A stretch of 64,000 nucleotides of DNA from Solimonas soli DSM 21787 (GTDB taxonomy: Bacteria > Pseudomonadota > Gammaproteobacteria > Nevskiales > Nevskiaceae): NCBI RefSeq assembly GCF_000474945.1, contig NZ_AXDW01000011.1, positions 62,001 through 126,000 of the forward strand, in the 5' to 3' direction. Position 1 is the first letter of the stretch; each line of letters begins with the position of its first letter. The notes beneath the pieces were generated by a model. The model had not been told where the DNA came from. It made no database searches and was given only the letters and a program-made list of their open reading frames with translations. The position numbers and the translations under genes were made by a program. Below, in pieces: positions 17,074 to 25,670 of this stretch.

Positions 17074-18917
17074 GGCCGGGCGGCGGTGGCGGCGGCATGA
17101 ATGCCGACCGCAACGCGATGGGCGGTTCGACGGTCGAGGGCACCGAGCGCGGCGAGGAGATCTTCGCGCGGCGCCTCGACGGCAAGGTCGTGCGCCGCCT
17201 CGTCGCGCTGATCCGGCCGTACCGCGCGAGCTTCATCTGGGCGATCGTCGCGGTCGCGGCGTTCACGGCCGTGCAGGTCGCGATCCCGGTGACGGTGCGC
17301 TACGCGGTCGACAGCGCGGTCGGCGCGACGCACTTCTCGCTCGATACCGTGCTGCTCGCGTTCGGCGCGCTGATCGTCGCCAACGGCGTGCTCAACTTCT
17401 ATCAGGAATGGATCGCCGCGCGGCTCGCGCAGCGCGTGATCTTCGACCTGCGCCGCGCGATGTACGCGCACCTGCAGGACGTCTCGCTCGGCATGCTCGA
17501 GCAGACGCACGTCGGCCGCCTCATGGCGCGCCTGCAGGGCGACGTCAACTCGCTGCAGGAATTCCTCGAGACCTCGGTCTCGGCGATCGGCGACTTCTTC
17601 CTGCTGGTCGGCATCGTCGGCGTGCTGCTGTGGATGAATCTCGAGCTCGGCCTGCTGACGCTCGCCGTGCTGCCGGTGCTCGTGCTGATCCGGGCATGGT
17701 GGATTCCGTGGGCGCGCGGCATCTTCCGCCGCGCGCGCGATGCCTCGTCGAGCGTCAACGCCGCGCTCGCCGAGAACATCAACGGCATCCGCACCGTGCA
17801 GGAGCACCGCCGCGAGGCGCTCAACCTCGTCGCCTACGAGCAGCGCGCGAAGGAGAACCTCGACGCGCAGGTCGGCTCCTCGCGCGCCTCGCAGCTGATG
17901 GTGCCGACCGTCGACGCGCTGACCGGCGTGGCGATGGCCGTCATCGTCGTCGCCGGCGGCAGCGCGGTACTCAAGGGCACGCTCGGCGTCGGCGTGATGG
18001 TCGCTTACATCTTCTACGTGCAGCGCTTCTTCGATCCGATCCGCACGCTGTCGATGCAGTACACGGTTTCGCAGCGCGCGATGGCTGCGGCGGCACGCAT
18101 CTTCGAGGTGCTCGACCTGCCGGTGCAGATCCAGGACAAGCCCGACGCGCGCGAGCTCGACGACGGCGTGCCGGCGATCGAGCTGCGCAACGTGACCTTC
18201 GGCTACCGGCCGAAGCTGCCGGTACTGCACGACATCAGCCTGCGCGTCGAGCCGGGCCAGACCGTCGCGCTCGTGGGCCCGACCGGCTCGGGCAAGACCA
18301 GCATCACCGCGCTCGTGCACCGCTTCTACGACGTCTGGTCGGGGCAGGTGCTGGTCGGCGGCGTTGATGTGCGCGATCTCAAGCTCGACACGCTCGGGCG
18401 CAACGTCGGCCTCGTGCTGCAGGAGCCGTTCCTGTTCACGGGCAGCATCCTCGACAACATCCGCTACGGCGTCGCCGGCGCGACGCGCGAGGACGTCATC
18501 GCCGCGGCCAGGGCCGTGCACGCGCACGCGTTCATCGAGCGCCTGCCCGAAGGCTACGAGACCGAGCTCGGCCAGCGCGCGCGCAACCTCTCGATCGGCC
18601 AGCGCCAGCTCATCAGCTTCGCGCGCACGCTGCTCGCGCAGCCGCGCATCCTGATCCTCGACGAGGCGACCGCGAACATCGACAGCTTCACCGAGCTCAA
18701 GATCCAGAAGGCGCTCAAGGTGCTGCTCAAGGGCCGCACGAGTCTCGTCATCGCGCACCGCCTCGCGACGATCCGCGACGCCGACCGCATCGTCGTGCTG
18801 CAGCACGGCCGCATCGCCGAGCAGGGCACGCACGACGAGTTGCTCGCACGCGGCGGTCTCTACGCACAGCTGCACGCGAGCAGCCACGCTACCTTCGACG
18901 AGTTCGCGGGCGACTGA
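17070..18917 (+). CDS. Heterodimeric ABC exporter, subunit 2 (catalytic)
   Basis: Partner half-transporter of 615 residues, beginning at the ATGA overlap with subunit 1. A Gly-rich start (RPGGGGGGMNADRN) precedes six membrane helices. The ABC domain has Walker A GPTGSGKTS, signature LSIGQRQLISFARTLL and a canonical Walker B ILILDEATANIDS with catalytic Glu, then H-loop LVIAHRLATI. The signature is LSIGQ, not LSGGQ. In such pairs the composite site formed by the partner's LSGGQ and this subunit's Walker B does the hydrolysis. It ends eight bases before the converging gltP gene. Confidence 0.9.
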   Translation: MRPGGGGGGMNADRNAMGGSTVEGTERGEEIFARRLDGKVVRRLVALIRPYRASFIWAIVAVAAFTAVQVAIPVTVRYAVDSAVGATHFSLDTVLLAFGALIVANGVLNFYQEWIAARLAQRVIFDLRRAMYAHLQDVSLGMLEQTHVGRLMARLQGDVNSLQEFLETSVSAIGDFFLLVGIVGVLLWMNLELGLLTLAVLPVLVLIRAWWIPWARGIFRRARDASSSVNAALAENINGIRTVQEHRREALNLVAYEQRAKENLDAQVGSSRASQLMVPTVDALTGVAMAVIVVAGGSAVLKGTLGVGVMVAYIFYVQRFFDPIRTLSMQYTVSQRAMAAAARIFEVLDLPVQIQDKPDARELDDGVPAIELRNVTFGYRPKLPVLHDISLRVEPGQTVALVGPTGSGKTSITALVHRFYDVWSGQVLVGGVDVRDLKLDTLGRNVGLVLQEPFLFTGSILDNIRYGVAGATREDVIAAARAVHAHAFIERLPEGYETELGQRARNLSIGQRQLISFARTLLAQPRILILDEATANIDSFTELKIQKALKVLLKGRTSLVIAHRLATIRDADRIVVLQHGRIAEQGTHDELLARGGLYAQLHASSHATFDEFAGD

Positions 18918-18924
18918 CGAAGGG

Positions 18925-20238
18925 CTAGGGCGCAGGCGCGCCGCCGAGCACTTCGTGTTCGTAGCGCGCGCCCTGCGCGGCGTCGTACTGGCCTTCCCAT
19001 TTCGCAATCACCAGCGTCGCCAGCGAGTTGCCGACGACGTTGAGCGCGGTGCGCGCCATGTCGAGGATGCGGTCGATGCCGGCGATGAAGGCGAGGCCCT
19101 CGAGCGGGATGCCGACGCTGCCGAGCGTCGCCAGCAGCACGACGAAGGACACGCCCGGCACGCCGGCGATGCCCTTGGAGGTCACCATCAGGGTCAGCAC
19201 CAGCAGCAGCTGCTGCATCAGCGTCAGGTCGATGCCGTAGAGCTGCGCGAGGAACAGCGCGGCGATGCTCTGGTACAGCGTCGAACCGTCGAGGTTGAAG
19301 GAGTACCCGGTCGGGATCACGAAGCTGGCGATCGGCTGCGGCGCGCCGTAGGCGTGCATCTTCTCCATGATGCGCGGCAGCACGGTCTCGGAACTCGCGG
19401 TCGAGTAGGCGAGGATCAGCTCGTCCTTGAGCAGGCGGATCAGGCGCAGGATGCGGAAGCCGAACAGGCGCGCGACGGCGCCGAGCACGACCAGCGCGAA
19501 GAACAGCACCGCCGCGTAGACCAGCACGACCAGCTTGGCGAGCGGCAGCAGCGAGGCGAAGCCGAAGGTCGCGACCGTCACCGCGATCAGCGCGAACACG
19601 CCGACCGGCGCGTAGCGCATGACCATGTGCGTGACCTTGAACATCGTCTCCGAGATGCTGCGGAAGGTCTGCACCAGCGGGTCGCGATGCGCCGCCGGCA
19701 AGGTCGACAGGGCCAGGCCGAAGATCACCGAGAAGAAGATGATCGGCAGCATTTCGCCCCTGACGATGGCCTCGAAGACGTTCGCCGGAATCAGGCCGAG
19801 GATGGTCGCCACCAGGCTGTGCGGCCCCTGCTGCACCGCTTCGGTGGTGCGCTGGTACTGCGAGATGTCGCTGGTCGTGAGCTGCCGCATGTCGATGCCG
19901 GCGCCGGGCTGGAAGGTGTCGGCGAAGAACAGGCCGATGACGATGGCGACGGTGGTGATGATCTCGAAGTAGACGATGGTCTTCAGGCCGATGCGGCCGA
20001 GTTTCCTGGCGTCGCCGACGCCGGCGATGCCGACGATCAGCGAGGAGATGACGATCGGCACGACGATCATCTTGATCAGGCGGATGAAGATCTGCCCGGC
20101 GGGCGTCAGGATGTTGGTGATCAGCCAGTCGCGCGTACCGCCGTCGGCGCCCATGCCGTGCAGCGCGCTGCCGGCGATCACGCCGAGCACGAGCGCGATG
20201 AGGATTTGCCAGGCGAGGCTGAGACGGGGCAGGCGCAT
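18925..20238 (-). CDS. gltP: Proton/glutamate-aspartate symporter GltP
   Basis: A DAACS-family secondary transporter of 437 residues importing glutamate and aspartate with protons. Very close to E. coli GltP throughout by recall: FSLAWQIL-like start SLAWQILIALVLG, IFIRLIKMIVVPIVISSLIVGIAGVGDA, the serine-rich re-entrant loop AYSTASSETVLPRI, the NMDGT-type motif here as NLDGSTLYQSIA, and TSKGIAGVPGVSFVVLLATL. ATG at 20238 follows GGAA. The gene is alone on the minus strand, convergent with the exporter and divergent from the OYE gene. Confidence 0.93.
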   Translation of the reverse strand: MRLPRLSLAWQILIALVLGVIAGSALHGMGADGGTRDWLITNILTPAGQIFIRLIKMIVVPIVISSLIVGIAGVGDARKLGRIGLKTIVYFEIITTVAIVIGLFFADTFQPGAGIDMRQLTTSDISQYQRTTEAVQQGPHSLVATILGLIPANVFEAIVRGEMLPIIFFSVIFGLALSTLPAAHRDPLVQTFRSISETMFKVTHMVMRYAPVGVFALIAVTVATFGFASLLPLAKLVVLVYAAVLFFALVVLGAVARLFGFRILRLIRLLKDELILAYSTASSETVLPRIMEKMHAYGAPQPIASFVIPTGYSFNLDGSTLYQSIAALFLAQLYGIDLTLMQQLLLVLTLMVTSKGIAGVPGVSFVVLLATLGSVGIPLEGLAFIAGIDRILDMARTALNVVGNSLATLVIAKWEGQYDAAQGARYEHEVLGGAPAP

Positions 20239-20400
20239 GAGCGGCGGTTCCTTGCGGCGGAAAGACGGACCATAGGAAGCTTGCCGGTCCGGATGCAAAT
20301 CGGCGGCCTCACGACACGGGTCGCAAGATGCGCGCCGCCGCAGGTGGTGCATCGGCCGCCGGCGACGGTACGATGCGCGGGCCATTGCAACGGAGTCGTC

Positions 20401-21477
20401 ATGAGCCTGTTGTCGCCGCTGCCGCAGCGTGAGCTGACGCTGAAGAACCGTATCGTCGTCTCGCCGATGTGCCAGTACTCGGCCAGCGACGGCGTGCCCA
20501 ACCAGTGGCATCTCGTGCATCTCGGCGCGCGTGCCGTCGGCGGCGCCGCGGCGGTGATCGCCGAGGCCACCGCCGTCGAAGCGCGCGGCCGCATCTCGCC
20601 GGGCGACACCGGCCTGTGGAACGACGCGCAGACCGAGGCCTGGGCGCCGATCGCGCAATTCGTCCGCGAGGCCGGCGCCGTCGCCGGCATCCAGCTCGCG
20701 CACGCCGGCCGCAAGGCGAGCTGCGCCACGCCGTGGAACGGCGGCCGCGCGCTGGCGCCCGAGCAGGGCGGCTGGCGGCCGATCGTGGCGCCGTCGGCGC
20801 TGGCCTTCGACGAGCACAGCATCGTGCCGGAGGCGCTCGACATCGAGCAGATCGACGCGCTGGTGCAGGCCTTCGCCGCGGCGGCGCGGCGCGCGCTCGA
20901 CGCCGGCTTCGAGCTGCTGGAAATCCACGCCGCGCACGGCTATCTGCTGCACGAGTTCCTTTCGCCGCTGGCGAACCGTCGCGGCGACGCCTACGGCGGC
21001 AGTTTCGACAACCGCATCCGCCTGCTGCGCCGCGTGCTCGCCGCGGTGCGCGTGGTGTGGCCGGAGCGCCTGCCGCTGTGGCTGCGCATCTCGGCGACCG
21101 ACTGGGCGGATGCGCAGCGTGACGGCGCGGGCTGGGATCTGCAGCAGTCCTGCGCGCTGGTCGAGGCGATCAAGGACGACGGCGTCGACCTGATCGACGT
21201 GTCGAGCGGCGGCACGCTGGCCAAGGCGAAAGTGCCGGTCGGGCCAGGCTACCAGGTGCCGTTCGCCGCCGAGATCCGCCGCCGCTGCGGCGTCGCCACC
21301 GGCGCGGTCGGTATGATCACCGAACCGCGCCAGGCCGACGCCATCGTCCGCAACGGCGAGGCCGACGTGACGCTGCTGGCGCGCGAGATGCTGCGCGATC
21401 CGTACTGGCCGCGGCGCGCCGCGCTCGAGCTCGGCCTCAAGCCCGAGCCGCCGCCGCAATACCAGCGCGCCTGGTAG
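20401..21477 (+). CDS. NADH:flavin oxidoreductase, Old Yellow Enzyme family (YqjM/XenA class)
   Basis: An FMN TIM-barrel ene-reductase of 358 residues that reduces activated C=C bonds with NAD(P)H. The N-terminal RIVVSPMCQYSA holds the cysteine near the flavin that marks the thermophilic-like (YqjM, XenA) class. QLAHAGRKAS, LEIHAAHGYLLHEFLSP (substrate-binding His pair region), NRRGDAYGGSFDNRIR and VGMITEPRQAD complete the family pattern. Starts at ATG 20401; the long upstream open frame is the shadow of gltP. Divergent from gltP, convergent with the FecR-SPOR gene. Confidence 0.92.
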   Translation: MSLLSPLPQRELTLKNRIVVSPMCQYSASDGVPNQWHLVHLGARAVGGAAAVIAEATAVEARGRISPGDTGLWNDAQTEAWAPIAQFVREAGAVAGIQLAHAGRKASCATPWNGGRALAPEQGGWRPIVAPSALAFDEHSIVPEALDIEQIDALVQAFAAAARRALDAGFELLEIHAAHGYLLHEFLSPLANRRGDAYGGSFDNRIRLLRRVLAAVRVVWPERLPLWLRISATDWADAQRDGAGWDLQQSCALVEAIKDDGVDLIDVSSGGTLAKAKVPVGPGYQVPFAAEIRRRCGVATGAVGMITEPRQADAIVRNGEADVTLLAREMLRDPYWPRRAALELGLKPEPPPQYQRAW

Positions 21478-21484
21478 GCGCGGC

Positions 21485-22567
21485 TCAGCGCCGCGCGCGC
21501 GGCAGCTCGATGATCCAGGCGTCCCGGAGGTCGGCGAGCTTGTGCGTCTTCGCCTGCGCGACCGAGGCCTCGGCGCGCGTCGCATAGTGCCCGGCGAGCA
21601 GGCGGTAGCGGGCGCCGGCGCCGGCCGGCACTTCGACGATGTCGATGTTCCAGCCGCGCGCGCGCAGCTGCCTGGCCCGCGCTTCCGCCTGCGCGCGCGA
21701 GCCGGCTCCGGCCAGCACCAGCCGCCATTCGCGCGGGCCCGGCGCGGCCGCGGCGGCGGGGCGGGCGGGCGGTGCCGGCACGGGCGGTGCCGGCGTTGCC
21801 GCGGCCGGTGCCGGCGCGGCGGGCACGGCCGGCGGCGGCGAGATCAGGGCCGCCGCGGCGCCGTCGCCGGCCGGCGACGCCAGTTCCGCGAGACGCGGCC
21901 GCGCCCGGCCCTCGGCCCGCACCTGCTGCGCCAAGTAGCGCGTCGCGTAGTCGTCGTCGAAGGTGGTCAGCGCCAGGCGCGGCGCCAGCGGGCCGACCTC
22001 CTGCGCGGCCACGCGCTCGACGCCACGCGCGGTGGCGCGCAGGCATTCGCCGGGCTCGTCGAGGCGGCGATGCCCGGCCGGCGTGTCGATCTCGGCGGCG
22101 CCGGACACCAGGCACAGCTCGTCGCCGGCCGCCGACGACTCGGCCCAGGCGTCGGTGCCGTAGAGGCGCACCTTGATCCGCGACAGCGTCAGGCGAACGT
22201 CGGCCGGCGCCTTCTGTTCGAGCTTGCGCGCGTCGACGTGCACGGCGCCGCGTTCGAGCGTCATTTCCAGCAGCACGGTGCGGCCCGGCGGATCGGGCGG
22301 CGCGGTGGCGACGATGCGCACGCCGCTGTCGCCGGCCAGCGTGAAGGCGCCGCCGTCGGCGAGCGCCACGCTGACGCGGCCGCCGGGCCCGGTGCGCAGC
22401 TGGTCGCCGGCGAGCAGCGCGCCGCGCACGCCCGGCGGCGTCGATACCGCGCCGCGCGTGACCGCGACCGGCGCCTCGACCCGGTTGAACTGCAGGTCGT
22501 CGCCGGCCGCGGCCGGCAGCGACAACGGCAGCAAAGCGCCAGCGACCCAGCTCCGCCACGACCGCAT
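21485..22567 (-). CDS. Exported FecR-domain protein with C-terminal SPOR domain
   Basis: A 360-residue periplasmic protein. Signal peptide about 1-20 (SWVAGALLPLSLPAAAG), then a FecR-type domain (VAVTRGAVSTPPG, GDQLRTGPGGRVSVALADGG, SGVRIV, GAVHVDARK, residues about 30-175) with YGTDAWAESSAAGDELCLVSG. A Pro/Ala-rich linker (about 245-285) leads to a SPOR domain (WRLVLAGAGSRAQAEARARQLRARGW ... YRLLAGHYATRAEA). SPOR domains bind denuded peptidoglycan at the division septum; FecR domains here are structural rather than sigma-regulatory, as no anti-sigma helix is seen. Function unknown. Start at 22567 follows AGGGGTGG. Confidence 0.85.
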   Translation of the reverse strand: MRSWRSWVAGALLPLSLPAAAGDDLQFNRVEAPVAVTRGAVSTPPGVRGALLAGDQLRTGPGGRVSVALADGGAFTLAGDSGVRIVATAPPDPPGRTVLLEMTLERGAVHVDARKLEQKAPADVRLTLSRIKVRLYGTDAWAESSAAGDELCLVSGAAEIDTPAGHRRLDEPGECLRATARGVERVAAQEVGPLAPRLALTTFDDDYATRYLAQQVRAEGRARPRLAELASPAGDGAAAALISPPPAVPAAPAPAAATPAPPVPAPPARPAAAAAPGPREWRLVLAGAGSRAQAEARARQLRARGWNIDIVEVPAGAGARYRLLAGHYATRAEASVAQAKTHKLADLRDAWIIELPRARR

Positions 22568-22756
22568 CGTCCACCCCTTTCTCGGAGCCCAGGCTCCCGG
22601 CGCGCGCGAGCGTAGCAAAGCGGCATCGGTTCCGGCAGGCCGCGTGCTAGCATGCGCGCGCGGTTTTTACCCCACCGACAAGACCGGCCGCATGCCCGAA
22701 GCGTCCTCCGAACCGCCGCCCGAAGGCGGCCGCCAACACCTCTCGTCCGCGCTGCC

Positions 22757-24226
22757 ATGAGCGGCATCGTCGTCGTCGATCAGCGCTCGGACTGGCCGGT
22801 CAGCATTCCCGGCATCGAGGTCGTCACCGCCTGGGACTACCTCACGCACGAGGACCTGACGCGCGCGCGCAAGGTGCGCATCTACAACCTCTGCCGTTCC
22901 TTCGGCTACCAGACGACCGGCTACTACGTCTCGCTGCTGGCCGGCGCGCGCGACCACAAGCCGCTGCCCGAGATCACCACGATCCAGGATCTCAAGCTCG
23001 CCGAATCGCCGCGCATCCTCAACGACGAGGTCGAGGAGCTGATCCAGCAGTCGCTGGCGCGCATCGGCTCGGCCGAGTACGTGATGAACGTCTACTTCGG
23101 ACGCTCGATGGCCAAGCGCCACGAGCGCCTGGCGCGCGCCCTGTTCAACCAGTTTCCGGCGCCGCTGCTGCAGGCCAAGTTCAGCTATCGCGGCGACGAG
23201 TGGCGCGTCGATACCTTCGGCCCGATCGCCCTCGGCGAAGTGCCGGCCGCGCACCACGAATTCCTCTACGAGGCGGCGCAGGATTATTTCGCGCGGCGCC
23301 GCGCGCCGAGCGTGCGCCGCGATTCGTCGCGCTACGATCTCGCCATCCTCGTCAACGAGGATGAGCAGGAGCCGCCGTCCAACGCGCGCGCGCTGAGGAT
23401 GTTCGAGCGCGCCGCCGAGGATCTCGGCTTCGAAGTCGAGTTCATCGACAAATCGGACTATGGCCACGTCGCCGAGTTCGACGCGCTGTTCATCCGCGAG
23501 ACCACGGCGGTCAATCACCACACCTATCGTTTCGCGCGCCGCGCCGCGCGCGAGGGCCTGGTCGTGGTCGACGATCCGCTGTCGATCCTGCGCGCCGCCA
23601 ACAAGGTGTTCCTCGCGCAGCTGATGGAGCGGCACCGCATCCCGCAGCCGAAGACCGTGCTGCTGCACTCGCGCAACGTCAAGCAGGCCGGCCGCGAGCT
23701 GGGCTTTCCCTGCGTGCTCAAGCAGCCGGACTCGCAGTTCTCCAAGGGCGTGATCAAGGTCGAGACCGAGGCGGAGTTCCGCCGAGAGGCGGCCGACATG
23801 CTGGAGCGCTCGGATCTCATCATCGCGCAGTCCTACGAGCCGACCGACTACGACTGGCGCGTCGGCGTGCTCGACGGCGTACCGCTCTACGCCTGCCGCT
23901 ACTACATGGCCAAGGATCACTGGCAGGTCGTCAAGCGCGCCGGCAACGGCGCGATCGTCGAAGGCGGCCACGAGACGCTGGACGTCAAGGACGTGCCGGC
24001 GGCGGTGCTGAACGTCGCCGTGCAGGCGGCGCGCGCGGTCGGCAGCGGCCTGTATGGCGTCGATCTCAAGCAGTTCGGCAAGGTGGTCAAGGTCATCGAG
24101 GTCAACGACAATCCGAACGTCGATCACGGCGTCGAGGATCTCGTGCTCAAGGACACGCTGTACCGCAAGGTGATGGAGTACTTCATCAAGCGCCTCGAGC
24201 AGCGCACGCGAGAGCAGGCGCGGTGA
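22757..24226 (+). CDS. RimK-family ATP-grasp ligase with RLAN N-terminal domain
   Basis: A 489-residue ATP-grasp carboxylate-amine ligase. The N-terminal part is the RimK-like RLAN domain (TAWDYLTHEDLTRARKVRIYNLCRSFGYQTTGYYVSLLA). The RimK-type ATP-grasp follows from about residue 200: KSDYGHVAEFDALFIRETT, NKVFLAQLMERHRIPQPKT, GFPCVLKQPDSQFSKGVIKV and the metal site VKVIEVNDNPNVDHGVED. Such enzymes add amino acids, often glutamate, to a protein or small acceptor. The next gene, a GNAT acetyltransferase, overlaps the stop (GTGA), so the two should act on the same target. ATG 22757 is chosen since the frame upstream is low-complexity. Confidence 0.88.
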   Translation: MSGIVVVDQRSDWPVSIPGIEVVTAWDYLTHEDLTRARKVRIYNLCRSFGYQTTGYYVSLLAGARDHKPLPEITTIQDLKLAESPRILNDEVEELIQQSLARIGSAEYVMNVYFGRSMAKRHERLARALFNQFPAPLLQAKFSYRGDEWRVDTFGPIALGEVPAAHHEFLYEAAQDYFARRRAPSVRRDSSRYDLAILVNEDEQEPPSNARALRMFERAAEDLGFEVEFIDKSDYGHVAEFDALFIRETTAVNHHTYRFARRAAREGLVVVDDPLSILRAANKVFLAQLMERHRIPQPKTVLLHSRNVKQAGRELGFPCVLKQPDSQFSKGVIKVETEAEFRREAADMLERSDLIIAQSYEPTDYDWRVGVLDGVPLYACRYYMAKDHWQVVKRAGNGAIVEGGHETLDVKDVPAAVLNVAVQAARAVGSGLYGVDLKQFGKVVKVIEVNDNPNVDHGVEDLVLKDTLYRKVMEYFIKRLEQRTREQAR

Positions 24227-24693
24227 GTCCGCGACTGCGCCGCGCACGGACCGGCGACGTCGACGCCATCCTGGAGCTCGAGCGGCATTTCCCCGGCGAC
24301 CGCATGTCGCGCGCTTCGGTGCAGCGCTTCCTGCGCGTCGCCAGCGCCCGGGTCTGGGTCGTGGAAATCACGGCGGCGCGCACCCACGTCGTCGGCGCGC
24401 TGATCCTGCTGACGCGCCGTGGCAGCACCATCGCACGCATCTATTCGGTGGTCGTCGATCCGATCGCCCGGGGCCTGGGACTGGGTCGTCGCCTGGTGCA
24501 GGTCGCCGAGCGCGGCGCGCGCGCAGCCGGCTGCGCGGCGGTCTCCCTGGAAGTGCGCGAGGACAACGCCGCGGCACGCGCGCTGTACGCCAGTCTCGGC
24601 TACGCCGAGCGGCAGCGCCTGCCGGGCTATTACGACGACGGCGGCGATGGCCTGCGGCTGCGCAAGGTCCTGGCGGGGCGGCGCGCTCGCTGA
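24223..24693 (+). CDS. GNAT N-acetyltransferase, coupled to the RimK-like ligase
   Basis: A 156-residue RimI-type GNAT acetyltransferase. Starts at GTG 24223, overlapping the ligase stop. The acetyl-CoA motif is VVVDPIARGLGLGRRLVQVAERGARAAG, followed by VSLEVREDNAAARALYASLGYAE and the family ending GYYDDGGDGLRLRK. In related bacteria this type of GNAT is often found next to, or fused with a C39-like peptidase beside, an RLAN ATP-grasp; no peptidase domain is present here. The acetylation target is unknown. Confidence 0.85.
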   Translation: MSPRLRRARTGDVDAILELERHFPGDRMSRASVQRFLRVASARVWVVEITAARTHVVGALILLTRRGSTIARIYSVVVDPIARGLGLGRRLVQVAERGARAAGCAAVSLEVREDNAAARALYASLGYAERQRLPGYYDDGGDGLRLRKVLAGRRAR

Positions 24694-24807
24694 GCCTGCA
24701 GGCGCGGCGTACTCGGCCCGATCCGACTTTTGCTTCGCCCGAAAGGCGAAACGAGCGCGGGACGAAGCAGGCAACGCAGCCGCCGGAGCCTGCCCCAGGC
24801 ACAAACG

Positions 24808-24833
24808 AAAACGCCGCCCGAAGGCGGCGTTTT
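24808..24833. terminator. Bidirectional terminator between GNAT and FKBP genes
   Basis: AAAACGCCGCC and GGCGGCGTTTT with loop cgaa. An A-run before and a T-run after the stem allow it to work for the convergent genes on both sides. Confidence 0.88.
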
Positions 24834-24851
24834 CCTGCGACGGGGCCCGGC

Positions 24852-25592
24852 TTACTTGGAAGACTTGTCTTCCTTCGGCTCGCCGATCGACAGCAGCTCG
24901 ACCTCGAAGATCAGCACCTGGTTCGGGCCGATCTTCACGCCGGCGCCGCGCTCGCCGTAGGCGAGATCGGACGGGATGTAGAACTTGTACTTGCTGCCCG
25001 GCGTCATCAGCTGCACGCCTTCCGTCCAGCCCGGGATCACGTTGGCGAGCGGGAAGCTCACCGGCTGGCCGCGCGAGTACGAGCTGTCGAACTCCTCGCC
25101 GTTGATCAGCGTGCCCTTGTAGTGCACGGTCACCGTGTCGCTGGCCTTCGGATGCTCGCCCTTGCCCTCGGTGAGGACTTCGTACTGCAGGCCCGAGGCG
25201 GTGGTCTTCACGCCTTCGCGCTTGCCGTTCTCCTCGAGGAACTTGGCGCCTTCCTCCTTGTTCTTCGCCGCCTGCTCTTCGCGCTGCTTGATCTGGCGCT
25301 CCTGCATCTTCTTGGCGACGGTGTTCTTGATCTCCTCGCGCGCGGCGTCGTCCATCTTCGGCGCGTTGCCGGCGAAGGCGTCATCGAGGCCGGCCTTCAT
25401 CGCCGCGAGATCGACATCGTCCTTGACCGGCTGCAGCGACTTGCCGAGGTCGACGCCGATGGCGTAGCTGAACTTCTGCGCGTCGGTTTCGAGCGCGGCG
25501 TTGCTGCCGGCCTTGTCGTCCTTCTTGGCGCAGCCGGCGACGATCGCAGCGGCGGCGAGGCTGATGGCCAGCAGGCGTAAAGAATTCTTCAT
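24852..25592 (-). CDS. FKBP-type peptidyl-prolyl isomerase lipoprotein (FkpA/Mip-like)
   Basis: A 246-residue envelope foldase. The N-terminal lipobox IVAGC puts the lipid-modified cysteine at residue 21. A charged helical dimerisation region (about 30-125, DAQKFSYAIGVDLGKSL ... KMQERQIKQREEQAAKNKEEG) precedes the FKBP catalytic domain (SGLQYEVLTEGKGEHPKASDTVTVHYKG; FDSSYSRGQPVSFPLANVIPGW; YKFYIPSDLAYGERG). This is the FkpA/Mip arrangement. It is transcribed in the same direction as plsB, 78 bp downstream. Confidence 0.93.
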   Translation of the reverse strand: MKNSLRLLAISLAAAAIVAGCAKKDDKAGSNAALETDAQKFSYAIGVDLGKSLQPVKDDVDLAAMKAGLDDAFAGNAPKMDDAAREEIKNTVAKKMQERQIKQREEQAAKNKEEGAKFLEENGKREGVKTTASGLQYEVLTEGKGEHPKASDTVTVHYKGTLINGEEFDSSYSRGQPVSFPLANVIPGWTEGVQLMTPGSKYKFYIPSDLAYGERGAGVKIGPNQVLIFEVELLSIGEPKEDKSSK

Positions 25593-25670
25593 GGGTAGGT
25601 CCGGATTGGGAGGGGGCCAGATGGGAGGGCCAGATGCAAAAAAGGCGCGAGGCGCGCCGGTCGCGGCGGA

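Noticed and set aside
18955-21477. Apparent 840-residue fusion ending in the Old Yellow Enzyme
   Set aside because: The front part is antisense to gltP; the enzyme starts at 20401 with its normal N-terminus.
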